Shown piece after piece: positions 1 to 13,000 of a stretch of DNA of 64,000 bases. Both the position numbers and the translations under genes were made by a program. The notes under the pieces are model-generated. The model saw nothing but the letters and a program-made list of their open reading frames with translations, did no database searches and was not told the DNA's origin. The stretch covers positions 24,329,825 to 24,393,824 of the forward strand of contig CM055816.1 in NCBI GenBank assembly GCA_029582265.1. Direction: 5' to 3'. The DNA comes from Zoroaster sp. YZ-2022 (Eukaryota > Echinodermata > Asteroidea > Forcipulatida > Zoroasteridae). Position 1 is the first letter of the stretch. The number at the start of each line of letters is the position of its first letter.

Positions 1-126
1 GTGCTACTACATATGACCAGCATGTTGACTCACAACTAAACAGAGAAAACCAAACAAAGATATTTCTTGATAACATGATGTGCGTGCTACTACATATGAC
101 CAGCATGTTGACTCGCAACTACTCAG
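1..126. repeat. 86-bp tandem duplication
   Basis: The segment starting GTGCTACTACATATGACCAG at 1 recurs at 87 with only one or two changes over its first 40 bases. The rest of 127-638 shows nothing recognisable; it is intronic or 3' to TOMM70 exon 6. Confidence 0.8.
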
Positions 127-638
127 AGAAAAACCAGACAAATTGATGATGATATACCATATACTTTATCACAACAGAAATAACTTTTCTGATATACTGG
201 TGTTTTCTTCAACTGTCTGGTAAATCGTCATAATTTTTATCGACTTTGGCAAGGTGTTAGGGACCACTAACTCCACCCGGAACAATCTAAGTTCTCACCC
301 GCAAAAATTCTCACCCTCACTATTTTTTACTCCAAGTCTCCTCCAAGACCTTTTAGAAAAATATGAACAACAGAAGCCAGCAGCACTAGTTTGATGTGAC
401 CGTTTTGTCTGACTGGGCTAATGGCCCAATGTTAATCTGTCCACACAATGGAAAGGCTTAATTGGCAATTCAAAAGGTCTATGCCGCACAAGAACACTCT
501 TTTGTCAATGGATTAGGGAGTTAACAATGGCAGTTTTTTAGAGGACTGCAGCTTCATCGCTGCTTTCCAGGCAAGTCTCACGATAATACTGGGAGAATGA
601 CCTAGTGGTTTTTGCAGGCGAGATTGGCGAGGGTCCCT

Positions 639-768
639 AAGCCAGGATTTAGAAATAGGGTGTCCAAATTTGCTGGAAATTTCAAAACATGTAAATGACA
701 GATGAAATAGGGTATCCAAAATTGAAAAAGGGTGTCTAAAAGACACCCAGACACCCCTCTGGCTAATA
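639..768 (+). mobile_element. Short MITE-like dispersed repeat, copy 1
   Basis: Begins TAAGCCAGGATTTAG and ends CTCTGGCTAAT, so the ends are inverted (about 9 bases). Internal phrases ATAGGGTGTCCAAA and GTAAATGACAGATGAAATAG are shared with the copy at 4051-4196. Confidence 0.6.
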
Positions 769-836
769 CTATGGACTTTGGAAATACTTTAAAAGGACAG
801 AGTAAATTTTCTGATCAGCTCAATTATTAAACATAC

Positions 837-1050
837 CTTTTTACTGCCATTATCCATATCAATAAGTTTGTCTAGATCTGGTCTAGCCTCGGCTGACTGT
901 CCCTTCAGGAGGTAGAATGTAGCTCTAAGGAGTAGAGCCTCACCAATCTTATCTCCCTCAGAATTAATCTCATCATCACACGCCTCAATCACACCATCAT
1001 AGTCGCCATTAGTGAAGAGTTGATGAGCCTTACGGTAGCCTGTGTTATTG
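837..1050 (-). CDS. TOMM70: TOMM70 exon 6 (TPR)
   Basis: One base plus 71 codons, ending in phase 0 at donor GTATGT. The acceptor is probably CCATAAATAG, which pairs in phase with the strong exon 5 donor; a weaker CACAG 12 bases further in is possible. It encodes GYRKAHQLFTNGDYDGVIEA and EALLLRATFYLLKGQSAEA, a TPR that starts the precursor-binding half of TOM70. No further TOM70 exon is visible between 1 and 836. Confidence 0.9.
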
Positions 1051-4000
1051 CTATTTATGGTGAGTAATCAAATAAACACCATGAATGTCATTATTATAGG
1101 GGTATAAAGTCAATTATCTCTTGGTAAAGGTAACTTCCATTAGACTAGTACTGGGATGGTTAACTGACAGAAATGAATGTGCTCAAGGATAGTTAACTGA
1201 CAGAAATGGCACTAACCGTTTAGATATTTGCCAACCGGCTAACTAAACCCAGTATTTCAAAAATACAACCAATAATTTTAGAAGAATTTGCCACCTGTGT
1301 TGTTGTTTCAGATTTTCTTTTTTGCCGCATTGGTTATTAACCCTCCTACTACAAAATCAGTCAAAATCAGTCAAAATATTACTTGCCAAGGTATATCTAG
1401 TGCACTTAAAAGTCCAATACTATCAAACCTTACGTGTAGTAAGTACATTAACCCTCCTTTGACTGCAATAGTCAAAATCAGTGAAAATGTTGATATACTT
1501 GTCAAGGTATATCTAGTACAATTAACCAGTTCGCACCAGGAATAAAAAGTTTTTCCGAACCCCGTGGCGGGTTTATTTTTACCGCACAAACACGAACAAT
1601 GGTGCTCACTAGAGAGAGCGTGACCGGGGAGAACGCGTCTTCCACCGTATGCTTATGGCTCGTTGCCACGTCGACCAGGAATCTATACAAATATTCCCGA
1701 GAATCCTGTGGCGTGTTTAGACGCTCTCCGATCTGCTGTCCAAAAAAAAATGTGCGTGTATACACAGCCTCTGACGCGTACTGGTTAAAAGTCCAATACT
1801 ATCAAAGTGTAGTAAGTACATATACAGGTCAAAATGAGTCGACCATTTTTGACTGATGAAAAGCATTTTCTTGTATTGTTCAGGGTGGTCAAAATGACAG
1901 TAAAATTCAGTCAAAAATGCCCCTGTGTGCACATTTAGGTCAACAGTCAAACCAGGCAGTTGACTAGGGTTGACCTCTATAGCTACTTGCCACTAAAGTG
2001 CAGCTCTATAGTAGGAGGGTAAAACAATCATTGCAGGAAGTTTATTGATGCTTTCTGATGCATGAAGTTCAAATGTCAGTGTGCAGTCTGCAATGGAGTT
2101 TATTCAAAACTAAAATTTTAAACTAAAAATTACAATTTTGCACCATAGAACAAGATGATGCAATTTACTTTCAAAGGATTTATTGAAGTTCAAGGTAAAA
2201 CTGTGTACAAATTAGTAGAACACTGCTATAACAAACATGTGGCTGTATCCAACATGTGGCTGTATCCAACATGAGCCTTGCCTCCCATTTGTACTAACAT
2301 TACAACACTGCTATAACAAACATGTGGCTCTATCCAACATGAGCCTTGCCTCCCATTTGTACTAACATTACAACACTGCTATAACAAACATGTGGCTGTA
2401 TCCAACATGAGCCTTGCCTCCCATTTGTACTAACATTACAACACTGCTATAACAAACATGTGGCTGTATCCAATATGAGCCTTGCCTCCCATTTGTACTA
2501 ACATTACAACACTGCTATAACAAACATGTGGCTGTATCCAACATGAGCCTTGCCTCCCATTTGTACTAAGATTACAACACTGCTATAACAAACATGTGGC
2601 TCTATCCAACATGAGCCTTGCCTCCCATTTGTACTAACATTACAACACTGCTATAACAAACATGTGGCTGTATCCAACATGAGCCTTGCCTCTCATTTGT
2701 ACTAACATTACAACACTGCTATAACAAACATGTGGCTCTATCCAACATGAGCCTTGCCTCCCATTTGTACTAACATTACAACCATGATTGACGTTAAAGG
2801 GACAGTATCGTCACAATCAACAGGGCATGGAATTGGAGTGCTAGTTTTAACTCGGTGACTGAAAATAATACCCCACATGATAAGGTCATATTACCGTTGC
2901 TGCTGCATAAACGAGCCAGTAATTTTCAGTCACTGTGTTCATCTTAAACTAGGACACCGATTCCATGCCCTGTTGAAAGTCGTGATGATACTGTCCCTTT
3001 AACCCCCCTACAGTCATTTCACCCTGCTGAATGCAACACGATGTAACGACAGAAATGTGTGCAGGCTGCTCAATGCAACGAGATCCACCAGCTAGAACAA
3101 TGGTTCTTTTGTTCTCTGTTGCATACTGTTGCATTGAGAATGGTTCTAAGGGATTTATATAAAGAATGACCACTACAGTGAACATTTTGCATAGATTCCA
3201 TGCTGTTCAGTACAGTGACATTGTACTCCAAGACATTTTTTTCAAGGAGCAGCCATCTTTGTTTCTTAATAACTCTATGGGAATCAAAATGAGGCTTATG
3301 TCCAAACTCCACTCTATGCATGAACTACTGAGGGCACTTGTTTGTAGATCACAGCTTGTGATGCTGTTTCTGAAATCAAATGCTAACAGAGCAACCATCT
3401 TTGTTGTTGAAATATGGGAATCAAATTTGGGCTCATGTCCAAACCAAAATAAACTGGCCAGTGCTTTTTAAACCAAATTTTTCACATAGATATAAGCAGC
3501 AGTCAGGGAAATAAACGATAACTTTTTTTTCTAGCAATAGCATTCTCAAAGTATATAAACAAAATATGATATTTTTCCCCAACTTTTGCTTTTTCTGAAG
3601 TGTTTGAGCAGATCTCTGAAAGTTTGTCATGACCTACATGTATGACCCCCTGAACTTTGACCTTACCCATGATCACCTCATCCATCTTCTTCATAGCCAT
3701 CATCAGAGCGGGAGATCCCATCATCAGAGAATGAAGAGAAATAAGATCGAATGAACTGACCGGAAGGTAGACTTGGCACTCGCTCCTAGATGTACAAGAC
3801 AAACATCACAGCCCTTTATTACTTAAGGCATTTTTTTAATAACTTGGAATGCAGGCCCACCGCCCAAAAATCCCTGATTTTTGAAGAAATTTTTTTTAAA
3901 TTGCTGCCGGAAAATGACAATTCTCGAAGGGAAAAAAATGCTTACAGCCCAGCTGCTTGACTTTCCGTGCATTCAGCGTATACTAATGTACACGTATTAC

Positions 4001-7000
4001 ATGTGTACATTTATATCAACGCTCCGTAAATCCCTTCCCCAGTCAAGGTGTTAGCCAGGATTTAGAAATAGGGTGTTCACATTTGATGGAAATTTCAAAA
4101 CAGAGTGTCCAAATTGTTCACTTACAACACTTTTACATGTAAATGACAGATGAAATAGGGTGTCCAAAATTGAAACAGACACCCCTATGGTTAACACTAT
4201 GTCCCCAGCCCCCCTTTAACTGCAAATTTCATGCAGTGCAATTCGCTCGTACCCACCGGTAAAGGTGGTGTGGAAAACAACAAGAAGTGTCTGGTTGCCA
4301 CTCAATCAACCATGAATAATTATCAGTGTTGTGAGTCAGTGTACAGACAATGAACAAATTCAACAATTGAGCTCTCTAATTGAGTGCCCTCAATCGGTGA
4401 TATTTTTTACGGTTACCTGCCCAACTTTGGGAGAAAAATCCTTAATCCACTTGAATAATAAAAACAATTAAAAAAAAAGGCCCGACCCCTTCATTACTAT
4501 TGGCGAATTTAGTCAACAACAACAATATATTCTTGCTTTAAATACCATTGGTGACTTCAGTCAACCACAGGGGAGTGATTTTGCATTTTTTTTGCAGAAA
4601 AATCCACGTAAATTTTGCTAGGGTTATTGGGTAGAAATCTATAGTTCTGAGCATTTGCTTAAATCTTTAAAATCAGGAAGATCACAACATTGCAATTTGT
4701 AAAAATCTGGAAATCCGGAAAAATAACACCCCTGCAACCATGGTCACCACACACAGAACTAAATTGGGAGTACCATAATCAGATGTATGTTTTTTACCTT
4801 CTTTGCCTTCCATACCCAAGCTATACAAGGTTGGAAAGATCGATTCTGGATCTTCCTTATGGTGTTATCAAACCTACAGGTTGATATTACAGAAATCAGA
4901 CATAATATAAGCTGAACCTCTCAATAGTCAATTGTAATATGGAACGCCATACACTTGTTATTTGTGTTTGTGAAACAAGGTCAGGTGAAGTTATATCGAT
5001 AACCCAATTCATTTATATGTGATCATTTATTTGGTATCATATGAAAGAGAATTTGTTGAGCAACTATCATTTTCACCAACCTATATATATATATCGCGGA
5101 ACCCGCTGCTATATAGGATTCTAGCCGGCCAATTGTCATCGGGCAAGCTCGGTGGTCGTGAGGTTAAGACGTCTGCACTAGTAAGCAGGAGGTCGTGGGT
5201 TCGAATCCCGCCCGAGTCGCCTGTGTAGTTTTTTCACAGACACTCGGAAAGCACTGAGTATACAGTGCTATACACACGTCGGTGTAGGGCAAAATTAAAT
5301 CAATTGTTTATCTCCCGACGCAAGAATTTCAACAACCTATAACAATCATTTTATTGAATATTTCTATCTCCAACAAATTGTTCATGGTGAAAAATGTGTC
5401 TGTAAATAGATGCACACTGTCGTGCAATGATGTGTGAATTCATGCACGACTGGGCAGGGAATTCAGTAACCAGTGGGACATACTACTGAGTAAGATTGGA
5501 CGATATCGATTTGTTTCTATCCATGATATATCATCAAACATATATGGAGATTTTCGATAGTATCGCACACGATTGCTTTAGAGCCAACAATCACAGGTAT
5601 GCATACAATTCCCAACACTTAATCTGAATAGATTTCTTTGAGTGGTAGTGGATAAAGAGAAATGGTAGAGTTCTGTGTCTGGACCCTATATGGCGGCTCC
5701 TTTGTGATCTGACAGTCGGTTAACCACTGAAGTAGTTCGCTTTTGTTTCTCACTTCTGAAAGCTTCAAAAGACTGGCCTAATTTGTTTCCATGGAATTTC
5801 TGAATCGACTCACCATATATTTTTTAAATCGCGATTTGCCGATATATCGATAACTTGAAACTTGGTTCCGGTTATTATCATGTTATTGCCTAAGCTTACT
5901 GCTGAGTATAGCTAATATCCACTTTTGAAAAATAAAATTGTGTAAATGCATCCATACTTTATCAAAATCAAGGTTAACCCACCTTTTCAGCCTATTTCAT
6001 AGTGTTAGTTCAATAAAATAATGACATGCATTCAGTTTATATGAATCCTAATGTAGAATTTCTGTCTTTGGAGGACAGAAATTCATTTTGAAAATTATGC
6101 CCATGCAGTTAGCTGAGACCGATGGTGCAGTCACTACATTATAATATCCTGGATGTAACCAGATTCTAAAACAAAATGGCGGCTTCCATGGACTCGCAGA
6201 GTCGGTGATGAAATATCCATTTTTTTAGGATAACCATAACCAATAAAAAAAAAATGGGAGTCAACATGTCATTTCACACTCTTTCAATATATTTTATTCC
6301 TGGGTGGAGTTTCCCTTTAAATCTTTGATTGTGTTTTTTTTTTTAATTACCAATAGTGTGTAGTGGTTTTATATAGTGGAGTGTCGTCTTAGTATAAGTG
6401 CATATGAAGTCTGGTACCTTGTATCATTGTGCTAGTATGCTGGTTATTAGTGTAAGTGCATATGAAGTCTGGTACCTTGTATCATTGTGCTAGTATGCAT
6501 GGTTATTAGTGTAAGTGCATATGAAGTCTGGTACCTTGTATCGTTGTGCTGCTTTCTCTTTGCCTAGTTCCTTCAGCATTTTATCAGCCAACATTATGCT
6601 CTGACCATGAGTTAAGTTTTCTAAAATACACACTGCAGTTGCATCTGAAACAAAAGATATAAAAAGCATAGCAACAATATTGCTTACATTACTACAATTC
6701 ATAAATGCCCAAGACAGTTTAGACAATCTGACTGATGGACCAAACTTAATCACATGGGGGTGTATTAATGGATGGTAAAGACATGGCTTATCTATTTAGC
6801 CGACGTGCAACGTGCATTTGAACCGATTAGAGGGAAGAAGATTGTTTTGTATCACGCTGACTCATGTTCTTTGAAAGTGTTTTGTGTGTCCCTTAAACAT
6901 GAGTTTGCCCATTTCTGTTGGGCTTTATTAACCTTCCTACTACTACAAGGGTCAAAATCAGTCAAAATGTTGATATACTTCCCAAGGTATATCTGGTGCA

Positions 7001-10000
7001 CTTAAAAATCAAACACTGTCAAACCTTACGTGTAGTAAGTACATTTACAGGTTAAAATGAGTCGACCATTTTTGACTGGTAAAAGTATTGTCTGGTATTG
7101 TTCAGGGTGGTCAAAATGACAGTAAAAACTAGTCAAAATTGACCCTGTGTGCACATTTGGGTCAACAGTCAAAACAGGCAGTTGACTGGTTTTGACCTCT
7201 ACAGCAACTTTCCACTAAAGTGCATCAATAGTAGGAGGGTTAAACAAAAAACTACATTTTTTTTTTACATTTTGAATTTGAAATTGATACAGGCATTTAT
7301 GGGAATAAAAGTTTGACGCTTGGTCTTTACCGCAGGATAAAGACAGGTGTCTTACAATTCCCAGACAAGACAAGACAGGTTTCTTACCATTCACAGACAA
7401 GATGGGTTCCTTACCATTCATAGACAAGAAAGGTGTCTTACCATTCATAGACAAGACAGGTTACTTACCATTCACAGACAAGACAGACAAGACAGGTGTC
7501 TTACCATTCATAGACAAGACAGGTTACTTACCATTCACAGACAAGACAGGTGTCTCACCATTCACAGACACGACAGGTGTCTCACCAATCACAGACAAGA
7601 CAGGTGTCTCACCATTCACAGACAAGACAGGTGTCTTACCATTCACAGACAAGACAGGTGTCTTACCATTCACAGACAAGACAGGTGTCTTACCATTCAC
7701 AGACAAGACAGGTGTCTTACCATTCACAGACAAGACAGGTGTCTTACCATTCACAGACAAGACAGGTGTATTACCATTCACAGACAAGACAGGTGTCTTA
7801 CCATTCAAAGACAAGACAGGTATCTTACCATTCATAGACAAGACAGGTTACTTACCATTCACAGACAAGACAGGTGTCTTACCATTCATAGACAAGACAG
7901 GTTACTTACCATTCATAGACAAGACAGGTGTCTTACCATTCACAGACAAGACAGGTGTCTTACCATTCACAGACAAGACAGGTGTCTTACCATTCAAAGA
8001 CAAGACAGGTGTCTTACCATACACAGACAAGACAGGTTTCTTACCATTCACAGACAAGACAGGTGTCTAACCAATCACAGACAAGACAGGTGTCTAACCA
8101 ATCACAGACAAGACAGGTGTCTAACCAATCACAGACAAGACAGGTGTCTTACCATTCATAGACAAGACAGGTGTCTTACCATTCACAGACAAGACAGGTT
8201 TCTTAACCATTCAGACAAGACAGGTTTCTTATCATTCACAGACAAGACAGGTGTCTTACCATTCACAGACAAGACAGGTTTCTTACCATTCACAGACAAG
8301 ACAGGTGTCTTAACCATTCACAGACAAGACAGGTGTCTTACCATTCACAGACAAGACAGGTGTCTTACCATTCACAGACAAGACAGGTTTCTTACCATTC
8401 ACAGACAAGACAGGTTTCTTACCATTCACAGACAAGACAGGTTTCTTACCATTCACAGACAAGACCGGTGTCTTACCATTCACAGACAAGACAGGTGTCT
8501 TACCATTCACAGACAAGACAGGTTTCTTACCATTCACAGACAAGACAGGGCTCGATTTCACAAAGCACTAAGATTCATCTTAAGATGAGTTGTTAGTATT
8601 ACCATAGTGATTTGTATTGTGACATCACACTTTGCTAAGCAATTAAGATTGATACACAGTTAAGATCAATCTTAGCTCTTTGTGAAATCGGCCCCAGGTG
8701 TCTTAACCATTCACAGACAAGACAGGTGTCTTAACCATTCACAGACAAGACAGGTGTCTTACCATTCATAGACAAGACAGGTGTCTTACCATTCACAGAC
8801 AAGACAGGTTTCTTACCATTCACAGACAAGACAGGTGTCTTATCATTCACAGACAAGACAGGTGTCTTACCATTCACAGACAAGACAGGTTTCTTACCAT
8901 TCACAGACAAGACAGGTGTCTTACCATTCACAGACAAAACAGGTGTCTTACCATTCATAGACAAGACAGGTGTCTTACCATTCACAGACAAGACAGGTGT
9001 CTTACCATTCACAGACAAGACAGGTGTCTTACCATTCATAGACAAGACAGGTGTCTTACCATTCACAGACAAGACAGACAAGAAAGGTGTCTTACCATTC
9101 ATAGACAAGACAGGTTACTTACCATTCACAGACAAGACAGACAAGACAGGTGTCTTACCATTCATAGACAAGACAGGTTACTTACCATTCACAGACAAGA
9201 CAGGTGTCTCACCATTCACAGACACGACAGGTGTCTCACCAATCACAGACAAGACAGGTGTCTCACCATTCACAGACAAGACAGGTGTCTTACCATTCAC
9301 AGACAAGACAGGTGTCTTACCATTCACAGACAAGACAGGTTTCTTACCATTCACAGACAAGACAGGTGTCTTACCATTCACAGACAAGACAGGTGTCTTA
9401 CCATTCACAGACAAGACAGGTGTCTTACCATTCACAGACAAGACAGGTGTCTTACCATTCAAAGACAAGACAGGTATCTTACCATTCATAGACAAGACAG
9501 GTTACTTACCATTCACAGACAAGACAGGTGTCTTACCATTCATAGACAAGACAGGTTACTTACCATTCATAGACAAGACAGGTGTCTTACCATTCACAGA
9601 CAAGACAGGTGTCTTACCATTCATAGACACGACAGGTGTCTTACCAATCACAGACAAGACAGGTGTCTTACCATTCACAGACAAGACAGGTGTCTTACCA
9701 TTCATAGACAAGACAGGTGTCTTACCATTCACAGACAAGACAGGTGTCTTACCATTCACAGACAAGACAGGTGTCTTACCATTCACATACAAGACAGGTG
9801 TCTTACCATTCACAGACAAGACAGGTGTCTTACCATTCACAGACAAGACAGGTGTCTTACCATTCACAGACAAGACAGGTGTCTAACCAATCACAGACAA
9901 GACAGGTGCCTTACCATTCACAGACAAGACGGGTGTCTTACCATTCACAGACAAGACAGGTGTCTAACCAATCACAGACAAGACAGGTGTCTAACCAATC

Positions 10001-13000
10001 ACAGACAAGACAGGTGTCTTACCATTCATAGACAAGACAGGTTTCTTACCATTCACAGACAAGACAATACCATTCACAGACAAGACAATACCATTCACAG
10101 ACAAGACAGGTTCCTTACCATTCATAGACAATACAGGTTTCTTACCTTCTAAGCACTGCATCTTTTGGTCCATGTTCTCATACGCCTTGGATCGTCGGAA
10201 CAACGCTTTGACATAACGAGAATTAAGTTCCAAAGCTTTGCTGCAGTCAGACACTACTTGACCATAGTTTTTCTATGAGGGACAAGAAACCAATTATGTA
10301 CAAATCAGGAAATGTCAGTGAGAAGCTTTCTCTAATGTATCTAATGCTAATTTTGAATAGCAATATTTGAATTTTGATGAACAATATTTGAATTTTGATT
10401 AGCAATATTTGAATTTTGATTAGCAATATTTGAATTTTGATTAGCAATATATGAATTTTGATTAGCAATATTTGAATTTTGATTAGCAATATTTGAATTT
10501 TAATTAGCAATATTTGAATTTTGTGCAGCATTTTCCTTAACAATGATGCAAAATCATTCACCGATATCAGAAAAATACCTCCAAAATTTAAGTTTTACAA
10601 GCAACCAACAATTATGATTACAATTAACACAAGGGGACAGGATGTTTTCTAGCTATGAAAATTTGGTCAAATATTTCATTTTTTAACTAGACTACAAATT
10701 AGTTTTCCTTTCTTTCATGGAAATTTTTATTTTAAAATTAAAAACAAAATTGCCTGGAATCACCGGTGAAAGTTAAAAATACGAGTAATGGACATTATGT
10801 GCCCATATATAAATTTAGATTGATGAAATTCTTGCGTCGGGTGATAATTAATTGATTTGATTTTGCCCTACACTGATGTAATTTATACTTCAATGCACTG
10901 TATACACGTACTCAGTGCTTTCCGAGTGTTTGTGAAAAAAATGCACAGGCGACTCGGGTGGGATTTGAACACATGACTGGCCGTCTAGAATCCTACATAG
11001 CAGCAGGAACCACGATATGTACAGATTGATGAAATGTTTGAGTCAGGTGATAAACCATTGATTAGATTTTGCCCTTACTTATTAAGGAATGTCCAAGAGT
11101 TCAATATCTCTTACCAACTGCTCATGAGCTGCGGCTCTGTTCTGATAGAACGTTGAGAGATCTTTGGTCTTATCTTGAGGGACGAGTTGGATAGCTTCAT
11201 TATAGCAGGCAATAGCTTGCTCATATCGTCCAGCTTTGAAGTATTTATTTCCCTTATTCTTGCTACTTTGGGCTTTCTCTTCAGCAGTCTGCAAGAGAAA
11301 AAAACGGACCACATTATGTTCTGCCACATGGGTTCACGGGTGCTCGACCATTGAGTTCAATACCTGGTTCCTTTTTATCAATTCGGGTACACGAAAATCA
11401 CTTTTTAAAATCAAATTTATCATTTCAGGAACCATAATTGCTTCTCTCCACTCTCCACCCAGGGGTTAAATGGGTACCTGTGAGGGCAGAGTTGGTTGAT
11501 TAGCCCTATATGCGCTGTAATGGCAGCAATTGAGCAGAGCTGTATACTCCCCAGGGAGCTGAGATGGTTTCAGGAATGATTTGAGCATTATAAGCCTTAT
11601 GAGCAGGGGTAATGATATAATGCGCCTTGAGCACCACTTAGTTGGTGGATACGTGCGCTATATACAATGTAAGTCCACACATTATTATTATACCAATATT
11701 ATGTTTAATATAAGGTTTCAGTTACTTGATTTTATTTCATAAAATTCATGAAATATTTTTTGTTTTGGTATTATTTTCTTTTATAATAGTAATGAACAAA
11801 TGGAAATAAATGCCACTGTCTTGTGCCCGATTTCTTACAGGTACCAAAGAACTAGACAGCGTCCAGGTACACTGTTCGAAAATTACCCATGGATGCACAG
11901 CACTAGGTTGAGAGTCCAAAATTCGTATCATCAGAATAAGAGCATTTTAAGAGGTGAAATGGACGTAATTTTGATGTGCAGTTGATGTTCATCCCTGTGC
12001 AAATCTTGTGTGTTCAATTAAGCCTACAGTGATGATCTGTGTTGTAATACTTGTTTGTTGCACAGCTAGTAATAAGTGACACAAAGACATGAACATGTGT
12101 ATTCCAAGATAGCGGTCATTGTTGGATCTTCGTCAATAGAGGGCGGCATACATTATTTGTGTTGTTACATCAATGCATGCATCTTTACATATCATTACAT
12201 GCATGTCAAAATGTTAAAGATGACATCATCGATGGTTAACTGGCACAAATGACCCTGTTTGAATTAAGTGCATCTTAAAGTCGCTTCTGCATTAGGGTGG
12301 GGCAATATTTGAATTTTCGAATGAAAAAGAAATAATTTCTTTCAAGTATGTTTTTTATTAACCCTTCTGTGACTGCAAGGGTCAAAATCAGTCAAAATGT
12401 TGATATACTTGCCAAGGTATATCTAGTGCACTTAAAAGTCGAACACTGCCAAACCTTACATGTATGTGTAGTAACAGGTTAAAATGAGTCGACCATTTTT
12501 GACCAGTAAAAGCATTGTCTGGTATTGTTCAGGGTGGTCAAAATGAGAGTAAAAACCAGTCAAAAATAAACGACCAAAGAAGATTTTGCTGTGAACATGG
12601 GCAGCATTGAAATAAATGTGAATGAAATTTAAATTTAATTGAAATTAATGTACTCGGGGTCCCATAAGGTTTATCGCAAATAGTGGCTGCAAGGAATTGT
12701 GGGATGTCTTTGGACCCAACAGCGCCACCATGTGCCACAGAATGAACCCAATACCGCCACTTTTTAAGAGTTTTTTGCAACCACTAACCAGTTAAAAAAA
12801 TTATTCTATCAATTTTTGGGGTACAGAAAACAAAAACTATCTTTTAAATCCACTTTTATGATGGTTTTCGGACTTTATTTCCCTTCTAAAAAAATCCTCC
12901 CCTTCAGAAAATAAAAGGATCTTATTATACGGTAGTTGCCACTTTGCATTGTAACTAACAGGATCCTTTTAATTTTGGCTGTGGATATTTTGCCGGCACC

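Noticed and set aside
5149..5218. Genuine tRNA gene
   Set aside because: The tRNA-like fold is imperfect and the same segment with the same flanking body recurs at 16224 and elsewhere, so it is a SINE head.
7347..9873. Long ORFs with 9-residue repeats (DRCLTIHRQ, TGVLPFTDK, SVNGKTPVL) on both strands
   Set aside because: They are the 27-bp minisatellite read in several frames; 27 is a multiple of 3, so open frames appear automatically. The tract is intronic in TOMM70.
7328..10140. CRISPR-like array
   Set aside because: Units are contiguous with no unique spacers, and the DNA is from an animal.
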